Shown: one piece after another, positions 1 through 8,231 of the stretch
Position numbering within the stretch: the stretch's first letter is position 1
How the letters are laid out: the number at the start of each line of letters is the position of its first letter
Origin: Dehalococcoidia bacterium UBA3254
GTDB lineage: Bacteria > Chloroflexota > Dehalococcoidia > Dehalococcoidales > UBA3254
Assembly (NCBI GenBank): GCA_002362735.1
Contig: DEUU01000049.1
Coordinates: forward strand, 1-16,257
Reading direction: 5' to 3'
DNA: 16,257 bases
Translations under genes and position numbers: made by a program
The notes under the pieces: model-generated
What the model saw: the letters and a program-made list of their open reading frames with translations, nothing else
Told to the model about the DNA's origin: nothing
Database searches by the model: none

Positions 1-120
1 TAGAGGTATTCTAAACATCGCCACCCAGTGGAAAATTACCTTTCGAATACTTTACCTAATTAGTTTACGTCTTTTTATCCTTTTTGGGGCCCTTTTGTGT
101 TCGAAAGAGAAGGATGTCCA

Positions 121-1476
121 GTGAGAACCAGAACAGCACAAGAGATCTGGGACACAGCCCTGGGCGAGTTACAACTTCAAGTAAGTAAGGCAAATTTTCG
201 GACCTGGTTGGAAAAGACCCGAGGTCTGAGTTATCAAGATAGCCAACTGCTACTCAGCGTCCCTAATACGTTTGTAGCTGAGTATTTGGAAAAAAACCTT
301 CGTTCTCTGATTGAGAAAACGCTAATGGGCATCATCCAGAGTGAAGTGAAGGTAATTTTTACCGTTGATAATCGCAGCCGTACAGTTGAAGAAAAACCCG
401 CCGAAACGGTTAACCCGATGCCGACTTTACCCGTCCTTTATTCGAATAACCTGACACGGCTGAACCCGAAGTATACTTTCGACACCTTCGTTGTCAGTAA
501 CTGTAATCGTCTGGCTTATGCCGCGGCGCAGAGTGCGGCTGAAAAGCCGGGCGTGAGCAGCTATAATCCTCTCTATATTTACGGCGGAGTCGGTCTTGGA
601 AAGACGCATCTTTTGAACGCCATTGGCAATGCCGCCCTCAGTAAGGGTCTGCGTGTGGTCTACGTGAGCGCCGAACAGTTCACCAACGAGTTCGTCAGCA
701 TGGCGATCCGCGAGAGGAAAACCGAGGAATTCCGGAACAAATACCGAAGTGCTGACATACTTTTGATCGATGATATCCAGTTTATCAGCGGCAAAGAAGC
801 CACTGAAGAAAGTTTTTTTCATATCTTTAATGAGCTCCGAGATGCGGACCGTCAGATCGCATTGACCAGTAATTGCCCCCCGCATTCTATTCCTCTCATC
901 GGGGACCGCCTGCGATCAAGACTGGAATGGGGCTTGTCAGCCGGAATTCAAACACCAGACTTTGAAACCCGGCTGGCCATCCTGACCGATAAAGCCCAAA
1001 AAGAAGGCGTCCAGATGGGTTCGGATGTCCTGGAATTTATTGCTGATCGTATAAAGCAAAATATCCGTGAGTTGGAAGGTTCTCTTAACCGTGTAGTGGC
1101 TTATTCCAGATTACTACGTACGATGGTCACCCCTGAGCTAGCCAGTGAGGCCCTGGAAGATCTCTCTGCCAAGCAGTCTAAAACGCCTCCGGCACCCACC
1201 TCGCTGCTGGAAACCGTAGCTCGTTATTTTCACCTGGATATTCTGGACTTGAAGGGCAATAAGCGTGATAAGCACACCACTCATGCACGCCAGGTTGCTA
1301 TGTACCTGCTGCGGGAACAAACTGAATTTTCCCTGTCCAAAATCGGCCGGGAGCTCGGAGGCAGACAACCTATCATTGTCAGCCAGGCCCATAAAAAAAT
1401 CTCCAGTGAAATCCTGTGCAGCTCTGAACTAAAACAGACTATTATGGATATTCAACAGAGATTAACCAGCAAATAA
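121..1476 (+). CDS. dnaA: Chromosomal replication initiator DnaA with divergent DNA-binding signature
   Basis: DnaA binds and melts the replication origin and recruits the helicase. The product is 451 residues, normal for the family. Domain I is at about residues 1-80 (AQEIWDTAL, ANFRTWL), followed by a short linker. The AAA+ domain III shows Walker A GGVGLGKTH, Walker B LLIDDIQF, the arginine-finger box RLRSRLEWGL and the sensor II segment NIRELEGSL. Domain IV starts near residue 370. I chose the GTG at 121 because AGAAGGA (108-114) lies 6 bases upstream and the protein then begins at domain I; an in-frame GTG at 97 has no such site. Oddities: the HTH signature normally reading GGRDHTTVxHA is GGRQPIIVSQA (residues 413-423), the conserved Pro of SLPxIG is Ser406, and the sensor I neighbourhood reads TSNCPP instead of SDRPP. 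The identity as DnaA is secure; its DNA specificity is uncertain. The 120 bases upstream hold no clear promoter. Confidence 0.96.
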   Translation: MRTRTAQEIWDTALGELQLQVSKANFRTWLEKTRGLSYQDSQLLLSVPNTFVAEYLEKNLRSLIEKTLMGIIQSEVKVIFTVDNRSRTVEEKPAETVNPMPTLPVLYSNNLTRLNPKYTFDTFVVSNCNRLAYAAAQSAAEKPGVSSYNPLYIYGGVGLGKTHLLNAIGNAALSKGLRVVYVSAEQFTNEFVSMAIRERKTEEFRNKYRSADILLIDDIQFISGKEATEESFFHIFNELRDADRQIALTSNCPPHSIPLIGDRLRSRLEWGLSAGIQTPDFETRLAILTDKAQKEGVQMGSDVLEFIADRIKQNIRELEGSLNRVVAYSRLLRTMVTPELASEALEDLSAKQSKTPPAPTSLLETVARYFHLDILDLKGNKRDKHTTHARQVAMYLLREQTEFSLSKIGRELGGRQPIIVSQAHKKISSEILCSSELKQTIMDIQQRLTSK

Positions 1477-1483
1477 CCTTCGC

Positions 1484-1506
1484 CCAGTCACAATATACTG
1501 GTTTTA
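1484..1506 (+). terminator. Possible weak terminator after dnaA
   Basis: CCAGT (1484-1488) pairs with ACTGG (1497-1501) around an 8-base loop, and the stem is followed directly by TTTTAT. The stem is only five base pairs, so this is a weak candidate. It would separate dnaA transcription from the origin region. Confidence 0.3.
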
Positions 1507-1810
1507 TAGACCGTAAATCCTGATTCGATATTTTATTTATATTTATTCTATATTTCCCTTATATCTCTTTCCGGAATAGTTGAATCCAGGACTATAACTT
1601 GTTACTTAATACATCCTCTTTGTCCCAAACCTTATAACATCGCCCTCTCCTATATATTATCCCTATATTTCACACTAGCGCTGGTCAGGCTAAAAATATA
1701 AGAACCTTAACCACGTTTTATATCAGGATTATAAAATAAATATAAATTTAATGAACATAATGCCTGAGAAAAGTTCGCGCGGATAATGGAATTGAATTCA
1801 CCTACAGTTT

Positions 1811-1867
1811 TCTGACAGATGTCAACAGGCAAACATGCTTATAGTTTTTTCATGACACATCTGACAG
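1811..1867. repeat. Repeated TCTGACAG motif, possible initiator-binding sites
   Basis: TCTGACAG occurs at 1811-1818 and again at 1860-1867, 49 bases apart. The first copy sits in the inverted repeat TGACAGATGTCA (1813-1824). The second is preceded by TGACA at 1853-1857. TGACA or its complement therefore occurs four times within 55 bases. A related 9-base direct repeat, ACAGGGTAT, is at 1864-1872 and 1942-1950. The second copy ends four bases before the triplet run. Binding by DnaA or another regulator is inference. Confidence 0.5.
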
Positions 1868-1871
1868 GGTA

Positions 1872-1893
1872 TTACTATTATTATTAACTACTA
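1872..1893. other. DnaA-trio-like triplet run (origin unwinding element)
   Basis: The forward strand reads TTA CTA TTA TTA TTA, then one extra A, then CTA CTA. On the complementary strand this is a run of 3'-(A/G)AT-5' triplets, the consensus of the DnaA-trio element that guides DnaA onto single-stranded DNA in origins such as that of B. subtilis. As in those origins it follows a short G tract (GGG, 1867-1869) and leads into very AT-rich DNA (1894-1940). The match is by eye; AT-rich trinucleotide runs can arise by chance. Confidence 0.5.
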
Positions 1894-1910
1894 TCAATAT
1901 GGTCTATAAT
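1882..1910 (+). promoter_or_regulatory. Possible obgE promoter
   Basis: A perfect -10 TATAAT (1905-1910) stands 55 bases before the obgE start, but 17 bases upstream there is only a poor -35 (TATTAA, 1882-1887). It overlaps the DnaA-trio-like run, so transcription and origin opening could interact. Weakly supported. Confidence 0.35.
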
Positions 1911-1964
1911 TAGAAGATAAATAATATATAGATAACGATTTACAGGGTATAGGAAATTAGATAG

Positions 1965-3269
1965 ATGCTGGACAGAGTTGAACTTAAGGTTAAAGCCGGA
2001 GATGGGGGAAGAGGAGCCGTAGCCTTTCGGAGGGAAAAATTTGTGCCTTTCGGTGGGCCTTTTGGGGGTGATGGAGGTAGGGGCGGAAATGTGATCGTAA
2101 AGGCAGATGCCAGTGTCAACACCCTCCGACCCTATAAGTATAAAAGATCTTATAAAGCGGAAAATGGACAGGCCGGTATGACTAAGAACAAACATGGAGC
2201 CAATGCTGCTGACCTTGTACTGATGGTGCCTCCTGGAACGCTGGTGTATCGGAAAAATGAGGATGGTCCACCGGAACTGCTAGTCGATTTAGAGGAAGAC
2301 GGGCAGCAGGCTGCAGTGGTCAATGGGGGAAATGGAGGATATGGGAATTCCCATTTTGCCACGTCCACCAATCAAGCACCGAGGATAGCTCAGACGGGGA
2401 TACCTGGGCAGGAGAAGTTGATTATTCTGGAATTGCGTTTAATAGCTGATGTCGGCATCATCGGTTATCCAAATGTGGGTAAATCTTCACTGCTAGCCGC
2501 TCTTTCAGCGGCTAAGCCGAAGATAGCTGATTATCCATTTACTACCCTGGAGCCAGAACTGGGGGTGGTCAAGGTGGACAAAAAGACTTTTGTCCTGGCA
2601 GAGATCCCCGGTTTGATTGAAGGAGCTCACTCGGGAAAGGGCTTGGGACACAGTTTTTTACGCCACGCTATGCGTACAAGGGTCTTGATTCACTTAGTGG
2701 ATGGATGTTCGACCTCGCCGTTAGATGATATGATAAGGGTTAATAATGAGCTGAGCATGTTCGATGCCACTCTGGCAAAAAGGCCCCAGGTGGTGGCAAT
2801 TAACAAAATAGATTTGCCGGAAGTGCAATCCAGGGAAAAAGAGCTTAAAGCTGCTTTTGAGGAAGCCGATATAAAGCCTGTTTTTGTCTCAGCCGCGTGT
2901 AAAATAGGGCTAGATGATCTGGTGAGACAGACTTGGCAGATGTTAAAAGCCAGCAACGTTAGAATGCAGGTCGCTTTGCAGCCAGAGCCGGTTAAAGTTT
3001 TTCACCCGCAGCCCGTAGATAAGTCTTCCAGGGTCCAAAAGAAAGGCGGTGAATATATTCTGGTGGAACCGGCGCTGGAGCGGCTTATTGATAAATGCGA
3101 TTTGGATAATCCCGAAGACTTGAAAATATTTAATGAAGGCCTGGAAAAGCTTGGTATTAACAAGCTTCTGAAGTCTGCCGGGGCGAGGTCAGGAGACACT
3201 GTAATCACCGGAAAAATGGAATGGGTTTGGTACGATGACGAAGATCGGCGTAATCGGCGGCACGTTTGA
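1965..3269 (+). CDS. obgE: Obg family GTPase (CgtA)
   Basis: ObgE is a ribosome-associated GTPase acting in 50S assembly and stress control. The 434-residue product has the glycine-rich Obg fold at residues 1-158 (GDGGRGAVAF, GGDGGRGGN, GGNGGYGN). The GTPase domain follows: G1 GYPNVGKS (168-175), G2 DYPFTTLEP, G3 EIPGLIEGA, G4 NKID (280-283), G5 SAA. A C-terminal OCT domain spans about 340-420. The G3 Asp of DxxG, which helps hold magnesium, is Glu213 here. The ATG follows an AGGA at 1951-1954. The last 35 bases overlap nadD in another frame, so the two are probably translated from one message. Confidence 0.96.
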   Translation: MLDRVELKVKAGDGGRGAVAFRREKFVPFGGPFGGDGGRGGNVIVKADASVNTLRPYKYKRSYKAENGQAGMTKNKHGANAADLVLMVPPGTLVYRKNEDGPPELLVDLEEDGQQAAVVNGGNGGYGNSHFATSTNQAPRIAQTGIPGQEKLIILELRLIADVGIIGYPNVGKSSLLAALSAAKPKIADYPFTTLEPELGVVKVDKKTFVLAEIPGLIEGAHSGKGLGHSFLRHAMRTRVLIHLVDGCSTSPLDDMIRVNNELSMFDATLAKRPQVVAINKIDLPEVQSREKELKAAFEEADIKPVFVSAACKIGLDDLVRQTWQMLKASNVRMQVALQPEPVKVFHPQPVDKSSRVQKKGGEYILVEPALERLIDKCDLDNPEDLKIFNEGLEKLGINKLLKSAGARSGDTVITGKMEWVWYDDEDRRNRRHV

Positions 3270-3897
3270 TCCAGTTCATCTGGGCCATCTGGCCGTAGCT
3301 GATGAAGCGATGCGTCAGGTTGGTCTGGCGGAAATGATTTTCGTTCCGGCGGGTCACCCCTATTTTAAAGCGGCAGCCCGGATTTCTTCTGCCGAGCACC
3401 GTATTAAAATGCTTGAATTGGCTATAGCGAATATGCCTCATTATAAAATTTCTCTCCTGGAAATACAGCGGCCAGGCCCTTCTTATGCCGTAGAGACCAT
3501 TGCAAAAATGAAAAGCCAGTTCAAGACTGAAGACGAGATTTTCTTTATCATGGGATGGGACAGTCTGCTGACTTTGCCCCGGTGGGAACAACCTGAGTGG
3601 CTGATTAGTCTCTGCAAGATCATCGCTGCTCCCCGCCCGGGCTTCTCAAAACCGGATATCAACCTGATCGAGAAAGACTTGCCTGGTATTTCACAACGCA
3701 CGATCGTGATGGAAAAACCCCAGGTCGATATCAGCGCCACGGAAATCCGCGAACGTGTCCGCCGCGGCCTCCCCATTGAAGATATGGTACCGCCGCTGGT
3801 GGCGAGGTACATCAAAGAGAATAGGCTATATATGACAAATGCGAACAGAGAAGATAAAGAAAGCTCAGAACCCCTCCCTTTTGTAAAGGGAGATTAA
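3235..3897 (+). CDS. nadD: Nicotinate-nucleotide adenylyltransferase, 3' end rewritten by a repeat
   Basis: NadD joins nicotinate mononucleotide and ATP to make deamido-NAD in NAD synthesis, in the cytoplasm. The 220-residue product starts with the nucleotidyltransferase signature GGTFDPVHLGHL (residues 8-19, containing the HxGH motif) and carries ISATEIRERVRRG near the C-terminus, both diagnostic for the family. The start lies inside obgE with a 35-base overlap, which suggests translational coupling. The usual NadD fold ends at about ARYIKENRLY. The next 21 residues (MTNANRED... ending PLPFVKGD) are an extra tail. Its final codons and TAA stop lie in the palindromic repeat at 3871-3907, so insertion of that repeat unit appears to have replaced the native end. 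Catalytic residues are intact and the enzyme is probably functional. Confidence 0.94.
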   Translation: MTKIGVIGGTFDPVHLGHLAVADEAMRQVGLAEMIFVPAGHPYFKAAARISSAEHRIKMLELAIANMPHYKISLLEIQRPGPSYAVETIAKMKSQFKTEDEIFFIMGWDSLLTLPRWEQPEWLISLCKIIAAPRPGFSKPDINLIEKDLPGISQRTIVMEKPQVDISATEIRERVRRGLPIEDMVPPLVARYIKENRLYMTNANREDKESSEPLPFVKGD

Positions 3898-3907
3898 GAG
3901 GGATTTT
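3871..3907 (+). repeat. Left palindromic repeat flanking the DUF559 gene
   Basis: CTCCCTTT (3874-3881) and AAAGGGAG (3885-3892) form a perfect 8-base-pair stem with a TGT loop. The tail ATTAAGAGGGATTTTTT points toward the DUF559 gene. The same head-and-tail design occurs in the opposite orientation at 4276-4313. Its reading-frame content gives nadD its terminal LPFVKGD and stop. Confidence 0.75.
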
Positions 3908-3915
3908 TTAAAGAC

Positions 3916-4290
3916 GTGTTATTGTACAACAGAAATCTAAAAGAGCAAAGTAGAAGTCTGAGGCGAAACATGACTGACGCTGAAAGGCGTTTATGGGCAG
4001 CAATCAGATTAAAACAGTTGAATGGCTGCCAGTTTTACAGGCAAAAAGTCATCAGGAATTACATTGTTGATTTCTATTGTCCAGTATCAAATCTAGTAAT
4101 CGAATTAGACGGAAGCCAACATTATACTAACCAGATGATAGAAAAAGATAAACGGAGAGATAAGCACCTGAATAATTTAGGTCTTAAAATATTGAGGTTT
4201 AACGATAACGAAGTATTAACGAACACTTCAGGAGTTGTTGATAAGATAATCGAAAACCTGAGGGGTCAAGGGTTAGAAAATTCCCCTTAG
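3916..4290 (+). CDS. DUF559 family protein, Vsr-like endonuclease fold
   Basis: The 124-residue product matches DUF559, a family related to very-short-patch-repair and PD-(D/E)xK nucleases. Visible landmarks are LRRNMTDAERRLW (residues 15-27), the core YIVDFYC (49-55) and LVIELDGSQH (60-69), DKRRDKHLNNLG, and the terminal RFNDNEVL. The likely metal-binding set is Asp52, Glu63 and Asp65. It would act on DNA in the cytoplasm; the substrate is unknown. The start is a GTG with no strong ribosome binding site; an in-frame TTG at 3922 is an alternative. The last codons and the TAG fall in the right-hand repeat. It is not clearly connected to nadD or gyrB functionally and probably arrived as a unit with its repeats. 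Confidence 0.85.
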   Translation: MLLYNRNLKEQSRSLRRNMTDAERRLWAAIRLKQLNGCQFYRQKVIRNYIVDFYCPVSNLVIELDGSQHYTNQMIEKDKRRDKHLNNLGLKILRFNDNEVLTNTSGVVDKIIENLRGQGLENSP

Positions 4291-4313
4291 TCCCCCTTTG
4301 CCAAAGGGGGAGA
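4276..4313 (-). repeat. Right palindromic repeat flanking the DUF559 gene
   Basis: TCCCCCTTT (4291-4299) and AAAGGGGGA (4303-4311) form a perfect 9-base-pair stem with a GCC loop. The tail (AAAATTCCCCTTAG on the forward strand) faces the DUF559 gene, making this an inverted copy of the repeat at 3871-3907. It contains the DUF559 stop codon. Confidence 0.75.
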
Positions 4314-4333
4314 CCGTAAAATATTTCTTAAGT

Positions 4334-4370
4334 AAAAAAATCCTCCCCTGGTTTTGGCTCGGGGAGGATT
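4334..4370 (-). terminator. Rho-independent terminator of gyrB
   Basis: AATCCTCCCC (4339-4348) and GGGGAGGATT (4361-4370) pair perfectly over 10 bases with a 12-base loop. On the reverse strand the hairpin is followed by seven T residues (complement of 4334-4340). It lies 23 bases beyond the gyrB stop codon. Confidence 0.9.
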
Positions 4371-4392
4371 AATATTATCAGTAAATTAAGAT

Positions 4393-6378
<1,986 letters not shown>

Positions 6379-6512
6379 CTAAAAATTCAGGAAAATACGA
6401 AGGTTTAGTGATGATTGCTCGGAGACCCGGAAGGAATAATGCTTTTTGGCCTCTAAAATTGGCAAGAAGGGTATTTTTTACCCCCTGGGATACATGAATC
6501 ACCATCTTGACC

Positions 6513-6541
6513 ATTATAACATATTCCAGATATAAAGTGAA
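6513..6541 (-). promoter_or_regulatory. gyrB promoter
   Basis: On the reverse strand a perfect -10 TATAAT (6513-6518) is preceded, after a 17-base spacer, by TTCACT (6536-6541) as -35. Transcription would start near 6506 and give gyrB a leader of roughly 140 bases. The leader includes a small inverted repeat GGGTA/TACCC (6469-6483). It sits just downstream of the terminator of the preceding operon, so gyrB is probably transcribed on its own. Confidence 0.65.
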
Positions 6542-6555
6542 TTCAAAAAGAGTGT

Positions 6556-6589
6556 AAAAAGCAAGGATTCTGCGGAGGGAATCCTTGCT
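6556..6589 (-). terminator. Rho-independent terminator of the hisS operon
   Basis: AGCAAGGATTC (6560-6570) and GAATCCTTGCT (6579-6589) form a perfect 11-base-pair stem with an 8-base loop. On the reverse strand it is followed by TTTTT (complement of 6556-6560, with the last base shared). It lies 11 bases after the nitroreductase stop. Confidence 0.92.
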
Positions 6590-6600
6590 CGGTACGGGTG

Positions 6601-7266
6601 CTATATTCCTCTGAAGGTTACAGCCTCATTGATAGGACGCCGATAGCTACGGAATTTGTTGATGGGATTATCTGGGTCGGCGTAACCCAGCGCTATTCCC
6701 AGTACCAGCATCAGGTTGTCGGGGATCTGGAGTTCCTGATGCAGAAGGTCCGGGTAAGGCACAAAATTTAAGGCCGGAATTGAGTCGACGCCGTAATTCC
6801 TGGCAGCTATCATGATGGTTTGCGCTACGGCTCCCATATCGAAAATAGAAAGCGCTCCCAGAGTGCGCTCCATACAGATGAACACCGCGACCGGTGCGCC
6901 AAAGAACTGGTAGTTCAAAGCCTGATTCGCTTTTAAGGCCTCCTTGTTCTGTCGGTCGATGCCTAGAAGTCTAAAGCGCTCTCCTCGGTTCTTATCGATT
7001 AAAGCTTTCAACGCCGGAGGCCAGTCATTAAATGGTAACACATCGTATTTAGGAGATTCGCCTCCCATATACCTGGCGGTCCCAACCTTGCGGATCTTAT
7101 CCAGTACTTCGCCGCCGGCGACGTACAACTGCCAGGGTTGAGTATTAGCGGTTGAAGGCGCCTGGTTGGCTGCTTCCAGTATCTTCAGGATTGTCTCTTT
7201 AGGCACCGGGTCTGATTTAAATCCGCGAACGCTGTGCCGCGAAAAAATAGCTTCAATGGTATCCAT
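6601..7266 (-). CDS. Nitroreductase family FMN-dependent oxidoreductase
   Basis: The 221-residue product belongs to the nitroreductase fold, FMN-dependent NAD(P)H oxidoreductases that usually act as homodimers in the cytoplasm. The FMN-phosphate-binding RHSVRGF lies at residues 10-16 and PSTANTQPWQ at about 37-46. The central helix region GALSIFDMGAVAQTIMIAARNYGVDSIP and the C-terminal YRRPINEAV are also typical. I chose the ATG at 7266 because CCTCC (7274-7278; GGAGG on the reverse strand) lies 7 bases upstream; a TTG one codon earlier is unlikely. It follows the PIG-L gene by 66 bases with no terminator seen between and is followed by a strong terminator, so it is probably the last gene of the hisS operon. 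The physiological substrate cannot be told from sequence. Confidence 0.9.
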   Translation of the reverse strand: MDTIEAIFSRHSVRGFKSDPVPKETILKILEAANQAPSTANTQPWQLYVAGGEVLDKIRKVGTARYMGGESPKYDVLPFNDWPPALKALIDKNRGERFRLLGIDRQNKEALKANQALNYQFFGAPVAVFICMERTLGALSIFDMGAVAQTIMIAARNYGVDSIPALNFVPYPDLLHQELQIPDNLMLVLGIALGYADPDNPINKFRSYRRPINEAVTFRGI

Positions 7267-7332
7267 CAAATACCCTCCCGATAATTATTTTATAAGTTAT
7301 GGGTTGTTATCCTTTCAATTCCATCTTTACCT

Positions 7333-8226
7333 CTAAATATCCGCAAAAAGGTCGGACTCGCGCCGTTTCCCCATCACGGAGGGATAAGTTCTCATAAAAT
7401 ATTCTCTGCGTCCGAAGAAAAAACCCCAGATTCCATAAAGTTTGTTCATGATCCCGAACAATCCCATACCCCTCCGGGACGGTTGGGCGCCTCCCTGGCT
7501 TGCATGACATGCTGAGGCTTTCCTTTGGGTCTCAATATCCTGCCGGGAAATACGTAAAGCTGCATGAATCGGATACTCTGTTTTGGCTATTAAAGTGAGA
7601 TCAATGTCTTTGTTGCGCCCGAACTGGTGTGGGTTTTGTCCGACCAGCGGCATCAGATGGATCATGGCCCGCATTAGTCGGTGAGTCCTTACTCCGAAAT
7701 ACAATTTATGTGACTGAAACGCCGGTCCGGCTTCAGGATACAAGCTGGAATCAGCGGAAAGATAGAAAGCTTTTAAGACTGCATTATGGGTGGTGATGTG
7801 GTCCGGATGGCCGTATCCTCCCCCTGGATCGTGAGTAATGATGACCTCCGGTTTGAGATCACGGATGATTTTGACTATTCGCCTGGTAACTTCTTCAACC
7901 GGAGCCTGGATCAAAGCCTGGGGATGAGTATTGTCCTTTGTACCCGGCATCCCGGAATCGCGGTAACCAAGATGAATGACCCCTGCCAGTTTCAGGACTT
8001 TGGCCGCACAGGTCAATTCCGCCCACCGCAGGTCGCCTGGCCCAGCATAGCTCTGCAAATACTCCGGGTCGATAGTGCCGGCCTCCCCCCGCGTGGAACA
8101 CACATAATATACTTTAACGCCCGCCGCCGCATAATGGGCCAGAACAGTGCCCATGCCGAAGCTTTCGTCATCAGGGTGTGCCCCGATAAACATCAGGGTC
8201 TTTTGTTGATTCGTATTGGCTTCCAA
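7333..8226 (-). CDS. LmbE/PIG-L family zinc-dependent deacetylase
   Basis: This 297-residue protein belongs to the PIG-L/LmbE family, zinc enzymes that remove acetyl groups from N-acetylglucosaminyl compounds (MshB, BshB and Mca are members). The signature AHPDDE lies at residues 16-21 and the second metal motif GHPDHITTH at 139-147. A C-terminal KASACHASQ segment is also family-like. The substrate is unknown; no thiol-cofactor synthesis genes are nearby. The start is TTG at 8226, six bases beyond the hisS stop, with an AGGA overlapping that stop, so translation is probably coupled to hisS. An ATG at codon 12 (MFIGAHPDDE) is an alternative start but would leave a very short N-terminus. No signal peptide or membrane segment was evident. 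Confidence 0.9.
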   Translation of the reverse strand: MEANTNQQKTLMFIGAHPDDESFGMGTVLAHYAAAGVKVYYVCSTRGEAGTIDPEYLQSYAGPGDLRWAELTCAAKVLKLAGVIHLGYRDSGMPGTKDNTHPQALIQAPVEEVTRRIVKIIRDLKPEVIITHDPGGGYGHPDHITTHNAVLKAFYLSADSSLYPEAGPAFQSHKLYFGVRTHRLMRAMIHLMPLVGQNPHQFGRNKDIDLTLIAKTEYPIHAALRISRQDIETQRKASACHASQGGAQPSRRGMGLFGIMNKLYGIWGFFFGRREYFMRTYPSVMGKRRESDLFADI

Positions 8227-8231
8227 GAATC

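Larger units (their letters stand above)
1477..1964. other. AT-rich intergenic region, candidate oriC
   Basis: This 488-base gap between dnaA and obgE is strongly AT-rich with no credible ORF, and adjacency to dnaA makes it the natural place for an origin. No exact TTATNCACA DnaA box was found on either strand. The nearest matches, each with two mismatches, are TTAACCACG (1707-1715), TTATCCCTA (1657-1665) and, on the reverse strand, TTATCCGCG (1778-1786). In AT-rich DNA such matches are expected by chance. The right half carries repeated TCTGACAG and a run of TTA/CTA triplets, listed separately. The sequence upstream of dnaA is mostly outside the window, so part of the origin may be there. 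Confidence 0.6.
3871..4313 (+). mobile_element. Putative small mobile unit: DUF559 gene between inverted palindromic repeats
   Basis: A single DUF559 gene is bounded by two similar palindromic repeats in inverted orientation, with their tails facing inward (GATTAAGAGGGATTTT on the left, GACTAAGGGGAATTTT as the complement of the right). The left repeat interrupts the natural end of nadD, and the DUF559 stop codon lies in the right repeat. The interior is visibly more AT-rich than neighbouring genes, suggesting separate ancestry. No target-site duplication could be identified and no transposase is present, so mobility is inferred from architecture alone. Confidence 0.5.

Noticed and set aside
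97..120. Upstream GTG start for dnaA adding eight residues
   Set aside because: The GTG at 121 has AGAAGGA at ideal distance and gives the normal DnaA N-terminus; the earlier one has no ribosome binding site and its extra residues overlap that site.
427..885. Reverse open frame of 152 codons inside dnaA
   Set aside because: Antisense to the AAA+ domain of dnaA and without family features.
1516..1730. Inverted pair AATCCTGAT (1516-1524) and ATCAGGATT (1722-1730) in the origin region
   Set aside because: A single 9-base inverted match 200 bases apart in AT-rich DNA, with flanking similarity in the wrong order; not convincing as a functional structure.
1657..1786. TTATCCCTA, TTAACCACG and reverse-strand TTATCCGCG as DnaA boxes
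   Set aside because: Each has two mismatches to TTATCCACA and they are scattered with no regular spacing; such matches are expected by chance in AT-rich sequence.
6507..6536. Forward-strand promoter-like pair TTGACC and TATAAA with 18-base spacing
   Set aside because: It points into the 3' end of the reverse-strand nitroreductase with no forward gene after it, and the same bases give a better reverse promoter for gyrB.
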